NCBI GenBank assembly: GCA_964058845.1
Contig: CAXKVR010000705.1
Coordinates: 1-19,549, forward strand
Direction: 5' to 3'
Length of the DNA: 19,549 nt
Source: Carex sylvatica
Taxonomy: Eukaryota > Streptophyta > Magnoliopsida > Poales > Cyperaceae
In this document: one piece after another, positions 10,761 through 19,116 of the stretch
How positions within the stretch are numbered: position 1 is the first letter of the stretch
Layout of the letters: each line of letters begins with the position of its first letter
Notes under the pieces: generated by a model
What the model saw: only the letters and a program-made list of their open reading frames with translations
The model's database searches: none
What the model was told of the DNA's origin: nothing
Program-made: the position numbers and the translations under genes

Positions 10761-10789
10761 TGTCGCGCCCCTGGTTCCGGGGTGTGACA
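10761..10789. other. LTR-terminal hairpin
   Basis: TGTCGCGCCCC and GGGGTGTGACA enclose a 7-base loop (TGGTTCC). The arms match in 9 of 11 positions, and both exceptions are G-T pairs that an RNA stem tolerates. The hairpin ends exactly at the LTR terminus. It may serve transcript end formation or integrase end recognition; this is an inference. Confidence 0.65.
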
Positions 10790-10794
10790 AACGC
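10790..10794. repeat. 5 bp target-site duplication, right copy
   Basis: AACGC directly follows the LTR end GTGTGACA and matches 8012-8016. Transposase coding sequence resumes after it with ACCAAAAAAAGGG, where seven A residues put the downstream frame out by one base. Confidence 0.85.
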
Positions 10795-12683
10795 ACCAAA
10801 AAAAGGGTGAGGTTCCAAGTGAAGATACTGAACCGAGACAAATCCAAACCCTTATAAACCCGGATAGTACCAGAACCAACCCAAAATTCGATGAATCAAG
10901 AATGCTTAGTGAATTGGCCCGGTACATTACTCATAAAGAACAACCAATAAGTATGGGTGGTTGCATGAGTTTTACCCGGTTGGTCATTCGGGGGTGTGCT
11001 CAACCATTGTACAAGATGATCAATCATAAAAAGATGGTTAGTGAAATAAAAAAACTAGTTTACCACCATAAAATAAGAGCTCCGAGCTATATTTGCATAT
11101 CAAAACAATAAGGTCTCAATTATCTCTGATATATGGACTGCCGGTAAACATGGCCTTGGGTACTCCTGTGTTACCGGGCATTGGATCGATGATCAGTGGG
11201 TATTACAAAAAATAATATTAAGTTTTCATGTGTTGGAATCTCCGCACACTGTAAATGTAATTTTTAAATCTATTATTGAGGTTTTACAATAGTATAACCT
11301 TAAGAGAGATATGGATAACAATATTTTTTCTATATCTTTCGATAATGCTAGTAACAACTTAGCTTCCATTGAGATTTTTAAATGATCACTAAACCCGATT
11401 ATGAATGGTGCAATGTTTCACCAAAAGTGTGCTTGCCACATACTTAACCTCATTGTGAAGGCGGGCCTGAAAATAGAAGCCGTAAAACTATTGATAATTA
11501 AATTTAAGGGTGTTCTCAACCACATTGTCTCAAACCAAGAAAAAAAATAACGATTTGCGTCGCTGTGCGTCAATTATGGATTGAGCAAGTTTAAAGTTTC
11601 TTGGGATATAGATACCCGTTGAAACTCTACCTATCGGTTTTTGAACCGATGCCTTCCTTATAAAGCTGCAATAGAGGAGTTTTTGAAAGGCTCCACCCCC
11701 CGAGAGAATGTCATTGGATCCCACCGATGGGGAATGGGAGCAACTAGAAAGGGTTAGTGATTTTCTAAGAACATTTTTTACAGCAACCGTCTAACTATCT
11801 TACTCATACTCACCGACGTCATTTGAGTTGCTTAAACATCTTTATAGCATCTCCAAGGTGTATGCTAGATTGGAACAAGCTGAAACCCACGATAAAACTC
11901 TCACGCCGATCGTAGATGCCATGAAGCAAAAATTTCTTAAATATTGGGAAGATATACCCATTCTGGTCATTATCGCAAGCTGCCACAATTCGGCATACAA
12001 GAAGTATTACACGATCTTAATGGTTGAAGCGTACAAAGAGAATCTACATTTAGACAAAATTGGATGGAGGCATACGTGAATTTAAAGTTCGATAAGATGT
12101 TTAACTTATACAACTCAAGAAGGGGTGACAACCAAAACCCGTCTTCGTCCCGTGCCGCCGTTAGGTATAAATATAAATATACATGTGTTTTTAATATTTA
12201 TTATTTATAATATCTATATTATTTGTCCACTAATTTTTTTTTATTTTTTAATAGTTTCACTTTCAGGAGCACTAGCAATAGTGGATTGTTATTAGATTTT
12301 TAGTCGGAGAGCCAACCGCACGCATTCACAAACGAGTTATTGAGCTATATGTCGATGCTCAACGAAAATGAACACATTGACATCATGGCGTGGTGGAAGA
12401 ATGGAAGGGCCTATCCAACGCGTATTTATCGTACTCGTGTCAACCGTCCCTTCCAAAAGTTGTTTTAGTTCGGCGAACAGGATCCTATCTGACAAACGCA
12501 GTAAGTTGGGTGCACATATTTTTGAGAGACTTGTGTGCTTGAAAGATTGGATTGATGCTGATGAGCGCAATTAACATCGAGATCAACAAGAATCATCATC
12601 CAGAGTCGACACTGAAGAAAGCAGTACCGAACCACAGCGGGGCTAATTCGAATTCAGATGGTGCAGAAGAGAGCGAACAATAG

Positions 12684-13454
12684 TATATGAATCCAAACTT
12701 CTAAATAGGTTGTGTCGGTATAAATTTCTAACTTCTTTTAATCTTTATGGTTATTTTTTAAATTATAATTTCTAAACATTTCAATTAGTTTTTAAATTAT
12801 TCATTGTAAAGAAGATTTTTACTAACAAAAAAAAAAGGTAGAACTCAGCCTATGTTATTTTACATAGTAGGTCTCAAGCCCAGAATAAAGGAGGAGGATA
12901 ACTTTTATTTTTTAATCTATTATTTTAAAATAATTCATAATTATTTTTAAAGTAATTGATTTAATAAATTTTTTATTTATATTTTATTGTTTTAAAGTAA
13001 TTGATTTAAGATATTTTTTTATATTTTATTTAACTTTAATAAATGAACGTTTAGAAAATATATTATCAATTTAAAATGAATGTTTATAAAATATATTATC
13101 AATTTAAAATGTAAACTAAAAATTTCGAGGTATAATTAAATTATGAAACTATATAATTAGAATGAGAATTTGAAAATAAAATAAAATGACTCGTGTAAAG
13201 AAATAAAAAAAAATAGATTTGTTACCTGAATAAATATACAAATTTTCGCACGAATAATTTTTATATATAAGTTACAAATTTTATTTATTTAGGAATTATA
13301 AAGATGTGACTTGATAATTTTATGTTTATGTACACTATTTGATATTGAACTATTCAGATTTTAAAAGTCGAATTATAAACACGTAATAATATTCGTACGA
13401 CACTGTAAAAAAACAAAAAAAAAACATAAGAAAAAAATAAAATAAAATAAACTG
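12684..13454. other. AT-rich 3' part of the hAT element, no gene
   Basis: No open frame of note is seen. It includes a fragment, GTAGGTCTCAAGCCCAGAAT with AAAGGAGGAGG (about 12867-12898), which resembles a motif in other plant repeats that I cannot name with certainty. An imperfect palindrome CTATGT...ACATAG occurs at 12850-12867. A 33 bp unit starting AAATGAACGTTTAGAAAATA is repeated at 13041 and 13074. A-rich runs end at 13463. The GC content is far lower than that of the segment that follows. Confidence 0.6.
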
Positions 13455-13696
13455 AAAAAAAAAACAGACCGGACCGCTCCTACCCGGATCGCCTGGCCCC
13501 CGTACCAGGGGTACTTGTACCCGTGAACCCGAGACGGGTACGGATATAAAACGGGTAGGGTAGAGTTTTAAAAAAAAATGGGGAGTCTACCTGTGCCCGT
13601 TCTACCCGAGTATCTGTTCTACCCGTACCCGTTCTACCCGTTACTCGCCACGAGTTTACCTGAACCCGGCCCGGGATACCTGTTATCCAACCACTA
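13455..13696. mobile_element. Putative right terminal region of the hAT element
   Basis: This GC-rich segment is packed with TACCCG and CGGGTA motifs in both orientations (GACGGGTACGG, AAACGGGTAGGG, TTCTACCCG, CCGTACCCGTTCTACCCG). Dense short motifs of this kind are typical of the subterminal regions of Ac-like hAT elements. Read from the right, the end is TAGTGGTTGGATAACAGG, resembling the TAGGGGTGGCAA-type termini of plant hATs. The boundary at 13696 is set by the resumption of satellite at GTTGCAAC. A matching left end with the inverse motifs is not seen between 6064 and 7418, so the element is either truncated on the left or this is a separate non-autonomous piece. Confidence 0.6.
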
Positions 13697-14534
13697 GTTG
13701 CAACTACCATATTCTCATGCCATGTACATACATTATTTGATAGCTGCAAAGACCTTCAATTCGAGTGTTATATTATGGTTGCAACTACCATCTTTCTTTA
13801 CCATTTGGAGACGCTACTAGAGTGCTGCAAAAATCTTCAATTGTCGTGTTATATTAGGGTTGCGACCACCCCTTTTTGTTACCATCTGGAGACACCACTA
13901 GAGTGCTACAAAGACCTTCAAATGGAGTGTTATATTAGGGTTGCAACAACCATCTTATGCTGTCATCTAAAGACACTACTAGTGTGATGCAAAGACCTTC
14001 AATGGGTGTGTTATATTAGGGTTGTAACGACCCTCTTTTTTTGTCATCTGGAGCCACTACTAGTGAGCTGCAAAGGCCTTCAATTAGATTATTGTATTAT
14101 ATTTGAAACTACACTCTTCCTTTGCCATTTGGAGACACTACTAGAGTGCTACAAAGACCTTCAATTGAAGTATTGTATTGTAGTTGCGACCACTCACTTC
14201 TCTTTCCATCTAGAGACACTATACTAGTGTGCTGCAAAGGCCTTCAATTAGAGTGTTCCATTAGAGTTACAACTAACCTCTTCTCTGCTCATATGGAGAC
14301 ATTACTAGTATGCTACAAAGATATTCAATTGGACTGTTGTATTTGGGTTACAACTACCCTGTTGCCACTGTATATGCTACTGGTGTGCTGTAAAAACTAT
14401 TAATTAAAGTGTTGTATTAGGGTTACAATTACCATCTTTTCTTGTCACATGGAGAAACTATAGTAGTGTGCTGCAAAGACTTTTAATTTGAGTGTTTTAT
14501 TAGAGTTGCAACTACACTCTTATGTTTCCATCCG
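13697..14534. repeat. 81 bp satellite, diverged subfamily 2
   Basis: About 10 tandem monomers with the same 81 bp period (GGTTG landmarks at 13777, 13858, 13939, 14020) align along their length with the main array. They carry consistent differences: GGTTGCAACTACC for GGTTGTAAATGCC, CCATCTGGAGACAC for CCATATAGAGACAC, GTGCTGCAAAGACCTTC for GTGCTCCAAACACCTTC, and TGTTATATTAG for TGTTGTATTAG. By eye the two consensuses share about four fifths of bases. The array starts at the first base of the monomer, directly after the hAT-like end, and fades out at CCATCCGG. Confidence 0.92.
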
Positions 14535-15232
14535 GTCAAGTGCAAAGTGCGAGCCTTGGTTATGGTTATGGGCGGTGAATTTTATAATCTTAGTGATATA
14601 GATGTGCTAATTTAGCCAATTACAATCATGAGGATTAATCATTTTTAAGCTTTAGCATTTAAAAAAGTAGCGTACTCTAATGAGAAGAGAAGGCAGATGC
14701 ATGGACAGCGACGGAGCAGGAGGAGTGAGGTCAAGGCACAGCACACGATGCCGCCTCCTACTCTGTGCTTTAAATTATTTTGTCTTTAATAAATGTTCAA
14801 TCTGGGAGATGAGTCAGTCAGAGGTGGAGGAGCACGTCCGATTGAAAAGAAGTCAGAGGCGGAGGAGTAGGTTCGATCTGGAACAAGTAGAATGTGCGGC
14901 TAGGATTTCAGAAAAGTGTGACGAAAGAAAGAGAGGGCTCTCATGCTGTGGAGAGACCCGAAGGAGGCATCGGGGTGGAGCAAGTCTGATCTTTTCAATT
15001 TTAATTCTAATCACAGCATTACGTGTGACAATATGTGTGTAGCAACACATGTGGCGGGTATAATTTTCACTAAATGTAGACTTCTACACATATAGAAAGG
15101 GTGTATTTAATCAAAGAAATGTAGATTATTTGTTTGGAGGGTTCAGATTTAATTCGAGTTTAGATCAATCAATCTCAGCCATTACAGTTTAAGGTCAATA
15201 TAAATTAACATGCATAATATAGAGGAGATATC
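14535..15232. other. Intergenic DNA; doubtful 120-codon frame
   Basis: No recognisable gene is present. A frame at 14680-15042 (plus) encodes an Arg-rich, unfamiliar protein and contains a 35 bp imperfect direct duplication (GTCAGAGGTGGAGGAG at 14817, GTCAGAGGCGGAGGAG at 14852). Since 35 is not a multiple of 3, the two copies are read in different frames, which argues against coding. The minus strand reads CT-rich with CTAGCCGCAC, reminiscent of a plant 5' leader, so this may be a gene fragment; I cannot identify a parent gene. Confidence 0.5.
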
Positions 15233-15240
15233 ACTGTTGC

Positions 15241-15425
15241 CAGGGTCGGAACTAGGTACAAGCAAAGGGGGACCAGGCACCCCCCATAAAATCGAAAGTT
15301 GTTTATTGAGTGGTTATTTTCATATGATTTTTTACAGATGCATATTGATTGGCACTCCTTATGCGGTTGTTCTTTCGTCTTTCGGTGGCTCAGCACCCCA
15401 AATTTAAATTCTGATTCTGCCCCTG
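15241..15425. mobile_element. hAT-type MITE, 185 bp
   Basis: This non-autonomous element begins CAGGGTCGGAACTAG and ends with the inverse of CAGGGGCAGAATCAG, giving 15 bp terminal inverted repeats that match at 11 positions, including the first five. It is flanked by a perfect 8 bp duplication, ACTGTTGC, at 15233-15240 and 15426-15433, as expected for the hAT superfamily. No coding capacity is present. It would need a transposase supplied in trans. The termini differ from the TAG...CTA-type end at 13696, so it was probably not mobilised by the hAT in this window. Confidence 0.9.
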
Positions 15426-15433
15426 ACTGTTGC

Positions 15434-15781
15434 AGAACAAAAACAGCCATTGTCTTTTGAAAATAATAATAATAAGGTTCGATTTTATCAGAAATTATAA
15501 ATTATGATAAATAATTTCACCCGAACTATAAAAAACTAAAAGACAAACAAAACAGACTTGAACAACGGAAAACTTGGCATGGAGAAAAAATCCTTACAAG
15601 TGGATATTCACTTCTGGGTCCGAGATCGATGACAGAGAACGAATTTGATTGAAATTTATGGCATAAGTTTAATAAAAATGGTCAGTTGTAAAATTTGTAC
15701 TAATTTATAACAACGGTCTAAATTAAAATTTAGTTATTATATCATCATATAAAAATTATTTTGCATCCTTGTTGTTGACAC
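15434..15781. other. AT-rich intergenic stretch, nothing recognised
   Basis: No frame, RNA gene or repeat family is recognised. A short ATA/AAT run lies at 15461-15474, and TTATCA and TGATAA face each other at about 15486-15511. Confidence 0.5.
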
Positions 15782-15948
15782 CAGTGTTGCAAAAAAAACA
15801 GCCATTTAGACTGATTAATTGGCTAATTAATCATTGGTGGTGATCAAATCGTCACGAATTTTTCCGATCAAACAACCGATTATTTGTGATTAATCACTTA
15901 GCAGTACTTTGTCCGTCCAACAAGCGCTTACTGTTATTTACAACACTG
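15782..15948. mobile_element. hAT-like MITE with CAGTGTTG ends, 167 bp
   Basis: The left end is CAGTGTTGCAAA and the right end is the inverse of CAGTGTTGTAAA (TTTACAACACTG), so the 12 bp termini match at 11 positions. The interior is rich in GATTAAT and ATTAATC motifs and includes GATTAATTGGCTAATTAATC, a near-palindrome. The CA...TG ends and the size fit a hAT MITE. I could not find a clear 8 bp duplication at these ends, so the limits are less certain than for the element at 15241. Confidence 0.65.
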
Positions 15949-16028
15949 CAAGTCTATAAATGAACCTGTATGCTCAAAAGTTTACAAGGACAACAACAGT
16001 TAAATGGACCGGAGGCTAAGTTCCTTTA

Positions 16029-16163
16029 GGGCATGTTTGACCGTCTAAAGGAAACAGAAATAAATTTTTTTGAATGGCTGAAATACTGTGCTCATGAACT
16101 GATTTTCGTGAAGTATGAATTAATATTTTTACCCACACGCACAGTAAACGACCAAACAGACCC
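16029..16163. mobile_element. Tourist-like (PIF/Harbinger) MITE, 135 bp
   Basis: The element starts GGGCATGTTTGACCGTCTAA and ends with the inverse of GGGTCTGTTTGGTCGTTTAC, giving imperfect inverted repeats of about 20 bp that share GGG, TGTTTG and CGT. It is flanked by TTA on both sides (16026-16028 and 16164-16166), the 3 bp duplication used by PIF/Harbinger elements. The GGGNNTGTTTGG type of end is widespread in plant Tourist MITEs. Confidence 0.88.
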
Positions 16164-16166
16164 TTA

Positions 16167-16921
16167 CTGTGGGCCGATATGGACTGAACTAATTCTTAGC
16201 TTTTACAATGGTCCAAGAATTCTGCTTGTTACTATATTTTTAACAGTTTATTTAGTTTCACGAGTTCTGTTTTTCAATGTCTTGTATATTTTCCAATAAA
16301 TTTAAGTTAGGGGCTTCACCCCTATTGTATTTTGTCAAATACACCATGTTTATGTTTACCATTAAATTAATTTGCGATCCATACAAGATTGGGTGTGAAC
16401 GTTTATTGCGTGTAAAGCTTCAATGGCAAATTCCATCATAATTGGGGTTGCAAATTTAATCAGTTTAATTGTTCTACTTGGAATTATAGTTCACATGAAC
16501 AAACCACATTGATGAATGCTATTTTTAAATATTGGATGATAATCAGTAAACAACTGCAAATCTATCACAACCTGATAATTTATCCCTTCCAGGCACATTC
16601 ATTTACATTACAGTGACCAGGATATCATAAATTAACGAAAGGATGTTTAGAAATAGAAACTCAATGCAAGAAGGATAAGACAATACTACAATAAGAGGAG
16701 AACTACTTGTTTACGGTAACAGCGTAATTGATCCTGATTTACCACAAGAGGAAAAGCAGTTACTCAAACACCTAAAAGTCTGGTCGTCCTGTGAAACGGG
16801 TCTTCATATCACACTTTTTTTTTATCAGAAGTTGCAATTTTCTGTGTAGTTACTCCTCGATATACCTAATCACCATTTGGAAATTTTCTCAATCAGAAGT
16901 CTCATATTAGCTTTCCCAGCT
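16167..16921. other. 3' flank and probable 3' UTR of the RRM gene
   Basis: The right part, next to the stop codon at 16922, should contain the 3' untranslated region of the minus-strand gene. Read in that direction, AATGTAAATGAATG (inverse of 16597-16610) is a possible near-upstream polyadenylation element, but no site can be fixed. Further left I see a small AGGGG/CCCCT hairpin (16309-16323) and otherwise nothing recognisable. Confidence 0.4.
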
Positions 16922-18914
16922 TCACTTGTGCAGAATACTTTTCTTTTGCATCTTTTGTTTCTTCTGGGGGTGATTCTACAAAAGATATTAAGAAAAAGAA
17001 TATAAGGATCTTCAACCCTTAAAGACCAGAAAAGGTTTACTTTTAATGAGAATAAACATAAATAAGATTACCTTGTGTCTTTCCATAGCCTCCACATCAG
17101 TCCTCTCCTTCCAATTGCTCTTGCGCAACTTGATAGGTCTGTTACCGACATATTTTCCTATTGAGAAATATGCAAACGCATGTTAGCAGCGTATTATCTC
17201 TGAAGTCAAAATTCAGCCAACACATGAATTTAAGAACTTCATATGAGAGTTCCTGAACCCTGCCTTGTTCCTTAATTATAAACAAAGATCAAAGTCAACA
17301 AACCAATGAAAAAAATGGAAGAAGATGCTACACAAATAAATGAAAAAAAAAAATGCATATGTATACTGACCGTTCATTTCTTTTATTGCAGCGGCAAGGT
17401 CTGACGGGTTGGAGAAACTAACAAATCCATACCCTTTGGTTTTTCCTGTCCTCTTATCTCTTATCACCTACAACAAATTGTCAGCATCTTAAATATCATA
17501 TACAAATTCAGAAATCAAGACGGAAAGGGAAAAGGGAAAATAAGGCATAGAGAAGAAGAATATAAACAGGAGTGCGGGACCCACCCTGGCCATGTTGAAG
17601 TGGGGAAATCGCGAGAAGGCCTTTGTAAGAACATCATCATTGACTTCATTTCCGAGATCTCCACAAAATAACCTGAAATCATCTGCATATGACAAGAATT
17701 AACAAGCAAAGAAAAAAATCAGACAAAAAATAAAGGCTACAAGAAATCAAATTTAACTGCAGCACACCACAACAGTCAATATGACTAAAATCCAATATAG
17801 AGAAGAGGCCAATGAGGGTTCAGGTCAGGTTAAATCGGGTCAGTTCTGGTCAACTGGTCCAGGCTATGTTAAGTCTCAGTTGGATCAAAATCTAGGATAG
17901 TCGCTTCAGGTCATCTCATGTTCAGGGCATTTGACAAATCAAAATTCTCAGGGGCAAGATATTGGTCAAGGCTCAGATCATCTGAACGTTAGAAATTGCA
18001 AGGTAAGAGACAAACACCACGATTTCTGAAACAGTGGGCATGGATGGCAATAGCTGGTACACAAGGTGTACAGAAAATGTGTATTGTACTTACTCTCTGG
18101 CCATTCAGCAAGACTGGGGTCTTCCCAGGTATGGCCTGCAGCCTTACGTGGGACCGCCTTCTTTTTGGCCTCAGCCTTGTGCTCCACTTCACTGTTTGCC
18201 AGTGCTGCCTTCACACTCTCTAATGCTTCCGGTGTAATCGTCTGTGCATCTCTCTGAAAAAGTTGATGTGCCTACAACCACACCATGAATTTCCTTTAAT
18301 AAGGGAATTAAAGTATCATGTATTTCCTTCAATATACAAAATATCATACATACATAGCCTTCTAAAGAAGGTTCAGTATGAGTAAGGCCACTCTTCTATA
18401 GACTTCTGCATAAAAATATGCCTAGCACTTTAGGAAGGAAAATATAACAGTTCTAACCTTTGCGAGCTATCTGTGTATTTCTGGTTTCTCATGGGAATAC
18501 ATTATAATATTTTTAAGGATTTGAAGTTTGGACGACAGAAAATATAAAATGACCCAAAATTGTTAATACTACCAACAAAATTGTACTGGTACAGCTTTCT
18601 CGAGGAAAACTGGGAACTGTAGACAACAGTAAAATTGGTTTTTAACAGCAATCAACAAAGGTAAAGAAAGGAAGAAAAACCTGGTGGTATTGGGGTAACG
18701 GCGTGAAGGAAGCAGAAGCTGGAGCTACGCTATACGTAGGATTCGTTACTGGATTAGGTACCGCATAAGGCCGTGGAGGCGTACCTACCGAGGGGGGATT
18801 GCTCTGTTGGAGATGGAAAGGTACCGGAAAGTAGGTAAATGAGCCTGAAACAGTACCAGGCGGGTTGTAGATACCACTACCTGCACCACTACTGCTCGGT
18901 TGTTCCCTCGACAT
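16922..18914 (-). CDS. RBM42: RNA-binding protein 42 homologue (one RRM), six exons
   Basis: This minus-strand gene encodes 248 residues in six coding exons: 18914-18681, 18271-18094, 17682-17585, 17467-17371, 17157-17072 and 16975-16922. Every intron is GT...AG and all phases join. Residues 1-78 are Ser/Pro-rich and disordered-looking. Residues 79-137 hold the plant-conserved AHQLFQRDAQTITPEAL helix, a Lys-rich patch and WEDPSLAEWPE. One RRM follows at about 140-218 with RNP2 LFCGDL (142-147) and RNP1 KGYGFVSF (181-188), both keeping aromatic RNA-stacking residues. The basic tail ends KKSILHK. The RRM and flanks match my memory of plant RBM42 closely, and the length fits. I chose ATG 18914 (MSREQPSSSG); an upstream in-frame TTG at 18929 is not needed. 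RBM42 binds RNA, and human RBM42 is reported to bind hnRNP K. The plant role is not shown here. The gene looks intact and is the only likely functional gene in the window. Confidence 0.93.
17683..18093 (-). other. Intron 2 of the RRM gene
   Basis: The donor GTAAGT (inverse of 18088-18093) and an acceptor ending GCAG at 17683 define a 411 bp intron that splits codon 138. At 17816-17865 it holds a GGTCA-rich patch (GGTTCAGGTCAGG, CGGGTCAGTTCTGGTCAACTG) unlike the surrounding AT-rich intron. This may be a fragment of a transposon terminus, but I see no inverted repeats or target duplication. Confidence 0.85.
18272..18680 (-). other. Intron 1 of the RRM gene
   Basis: This 409 bp intron in phase 0 has donor CAG|GTTTTT at 18680 and acceptor TTGTAG at 18272. 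It is AT-rich with no recognisable insert. Confidence 0.88.
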
Positions 18915-19010
18915 GGCGAGAAATTGCAAGGGAATGTGAAGGGAAGGGGAGAGAAGGATCCAAGTCTTCTAGGGTTAGAGTCGGTGGTCGGAGTCGGAAA
19001 GAGAAAAAGG
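18915..19010 (-). promoter_or_regulatory. Pyrimidine-rich leader and telo-box-like motif
   Basis: On the gene's sense strand the DNA just before the ATG is CT-rich (inverse of 18928-18960: CTTCTCTCCCCTTCCCTTC), typical of plant Y patches and short leaders of housekeeping genes. TCTAACCCTAGA (inverse of 18968-18979) contains AACCCTA, the core of the telo box found near the start sites of plant genes for translation and RNA handling. The start codon has G at -3. Confidence 0.5.
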
Positions 19011-19082
19011 ATAAAGGAGAAAGGTTCGGATTCGAGTTTGGTTAATCTGTGAACAGTGGATCCAACTAGACCTTGTCACAAA

Positions 19083-19116
19083 TGGGCCGGGTTTGGGGTT
19101 TACATTAGGAGGCCCA
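19083..19116 (-). promoter_or_regulatory. Two site II (TGGGCC) motifs upstream of the RRM gene
   Basis: TGGGCC lies at 19083-19088 on the plus strand and GGCCCA (TGGGCC on the minus strand) at 19111-19116, about 170-200 bp upstream of the ATG. Site II motifs bind TCP factors and, paired with a telo box, mark growth-linked promoters in plants. No TATA box is evident. Confidence 0.5.

Larger units (their letters stand above)
8017..10789. mobile_element. Solo LTR (2773 bp) inserted in the hAT gene
   Basis: The insertion starts TGTAACG and ends GGGGTGTGACA, has TG...CA termini and is flanked by AACGC on both sides. Removing it with one AACGC rejoins the transposase zinc finger to its continuation, with only a small indel in an A-run. 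I see no second copy of either end inside, and no gag, protease, reverse transcriptase or integrase motifs, so a solo LTR left by recombination between two LTRs is the simplest reading. The ending is common in plant Ty3/Gypsy LTRs. In the plus direction a TATA-like run (GATATATGTATATATG, 8197-8212) is followed by pyrimidine- and purine-rich leader DNA (8287-8380). If plus is the transcription sense, these could be the promoter and transcript start. A non-autonomous element with diverged LTRs is less likely. Confidence 0.8.
7419..12683 (+). pseudogene. Decayed hAT (Ac-type) transposase, split by an LTR
   Basis: This is the remnant of an Ac-superfamily transposase. The ATG at 7419 opens 59 codons rich in N, Q and P, ending at TAA 7596-7598. 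The frame then shifts to a P/Q-rich stretch (7622-7792) with a further stop. A BED-type zinc finger follows (about 7877-8016: a Trp-rich start, NCKRP where CxxC is expected, then SSFKRHVKRC). The gene is interrupted at 8017-10789 and resumes at 10795, with a one-base shift in an A-run. The hAT core follows: MLSELARYITH (10902), SDIWTA, CVTGHWIDDQWVLQK (11110-11260), ISFDNAS (11335), CACHILNL (about 11430), then DTR-stop-NSTYR, where TGA 11620-11622 replaces the Trp of WNSTY. KFLKYWEDIP lies near 11930, and a probable intron runs from GT 12165 to AG 12254 or 12266. The C-terminal dimerisation region (AWWKNGRAYP, then frameshifted STVPSKSCFSSANRILSD) spans about 12355-12570. An acidic tail ends at TAG 12683. 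It is clearly non-functional. Confidence 0.9.

Noticed and set aside
8017..10789. Complete LTR retrotransposon with internal coding region
   Set aside because: No repeat of the element's ends inside, no primer-binding site next to an internal LTR end and no pol motifs were seen; a solo LTR fits better.
13480..13749. 89-codon minus-strand frame
   Set aside because: It falls in the CGGGTA-rich hAT-like terminus and runs into satellite; the composition reflects the motif repeats.
14680..15042. 120-codon Arg-rich frame
   Set aside because: It has no known domain, its internal 35 bp duplication is read in different frames in its two copies, and it has no flanking gene signals. Kept only as a doubtful note.
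15774..15956. 8 bp target duplication for the CAGTGTTG MITE
   Set aside because: The flanks GTTGACAC and CAAGTCTA do not match, so no duplication is claimed and confidence was lowered.
16033..16299. 88-codon plus-strand frame
   Set aside because: It starts inside the Tourist-like MITE and extends into unique AT-rich DNA, so it is a chance frame.
16309..16323. AGGGG-CTTCA-CCCCT hairpin as a terminator or RNA element
   Set aside because: The stem is only 5 bp and isolated in eukaryotic intergenic DNA, so it is easily explained by chance.
18915..18929. Upstream TTG extension of the RRM protein (MQFLA before MSREQ)
   Set aside because: The first codon is TTG, not ATG. The ATG at 18914 has a suitable context and gives the usual protein length.
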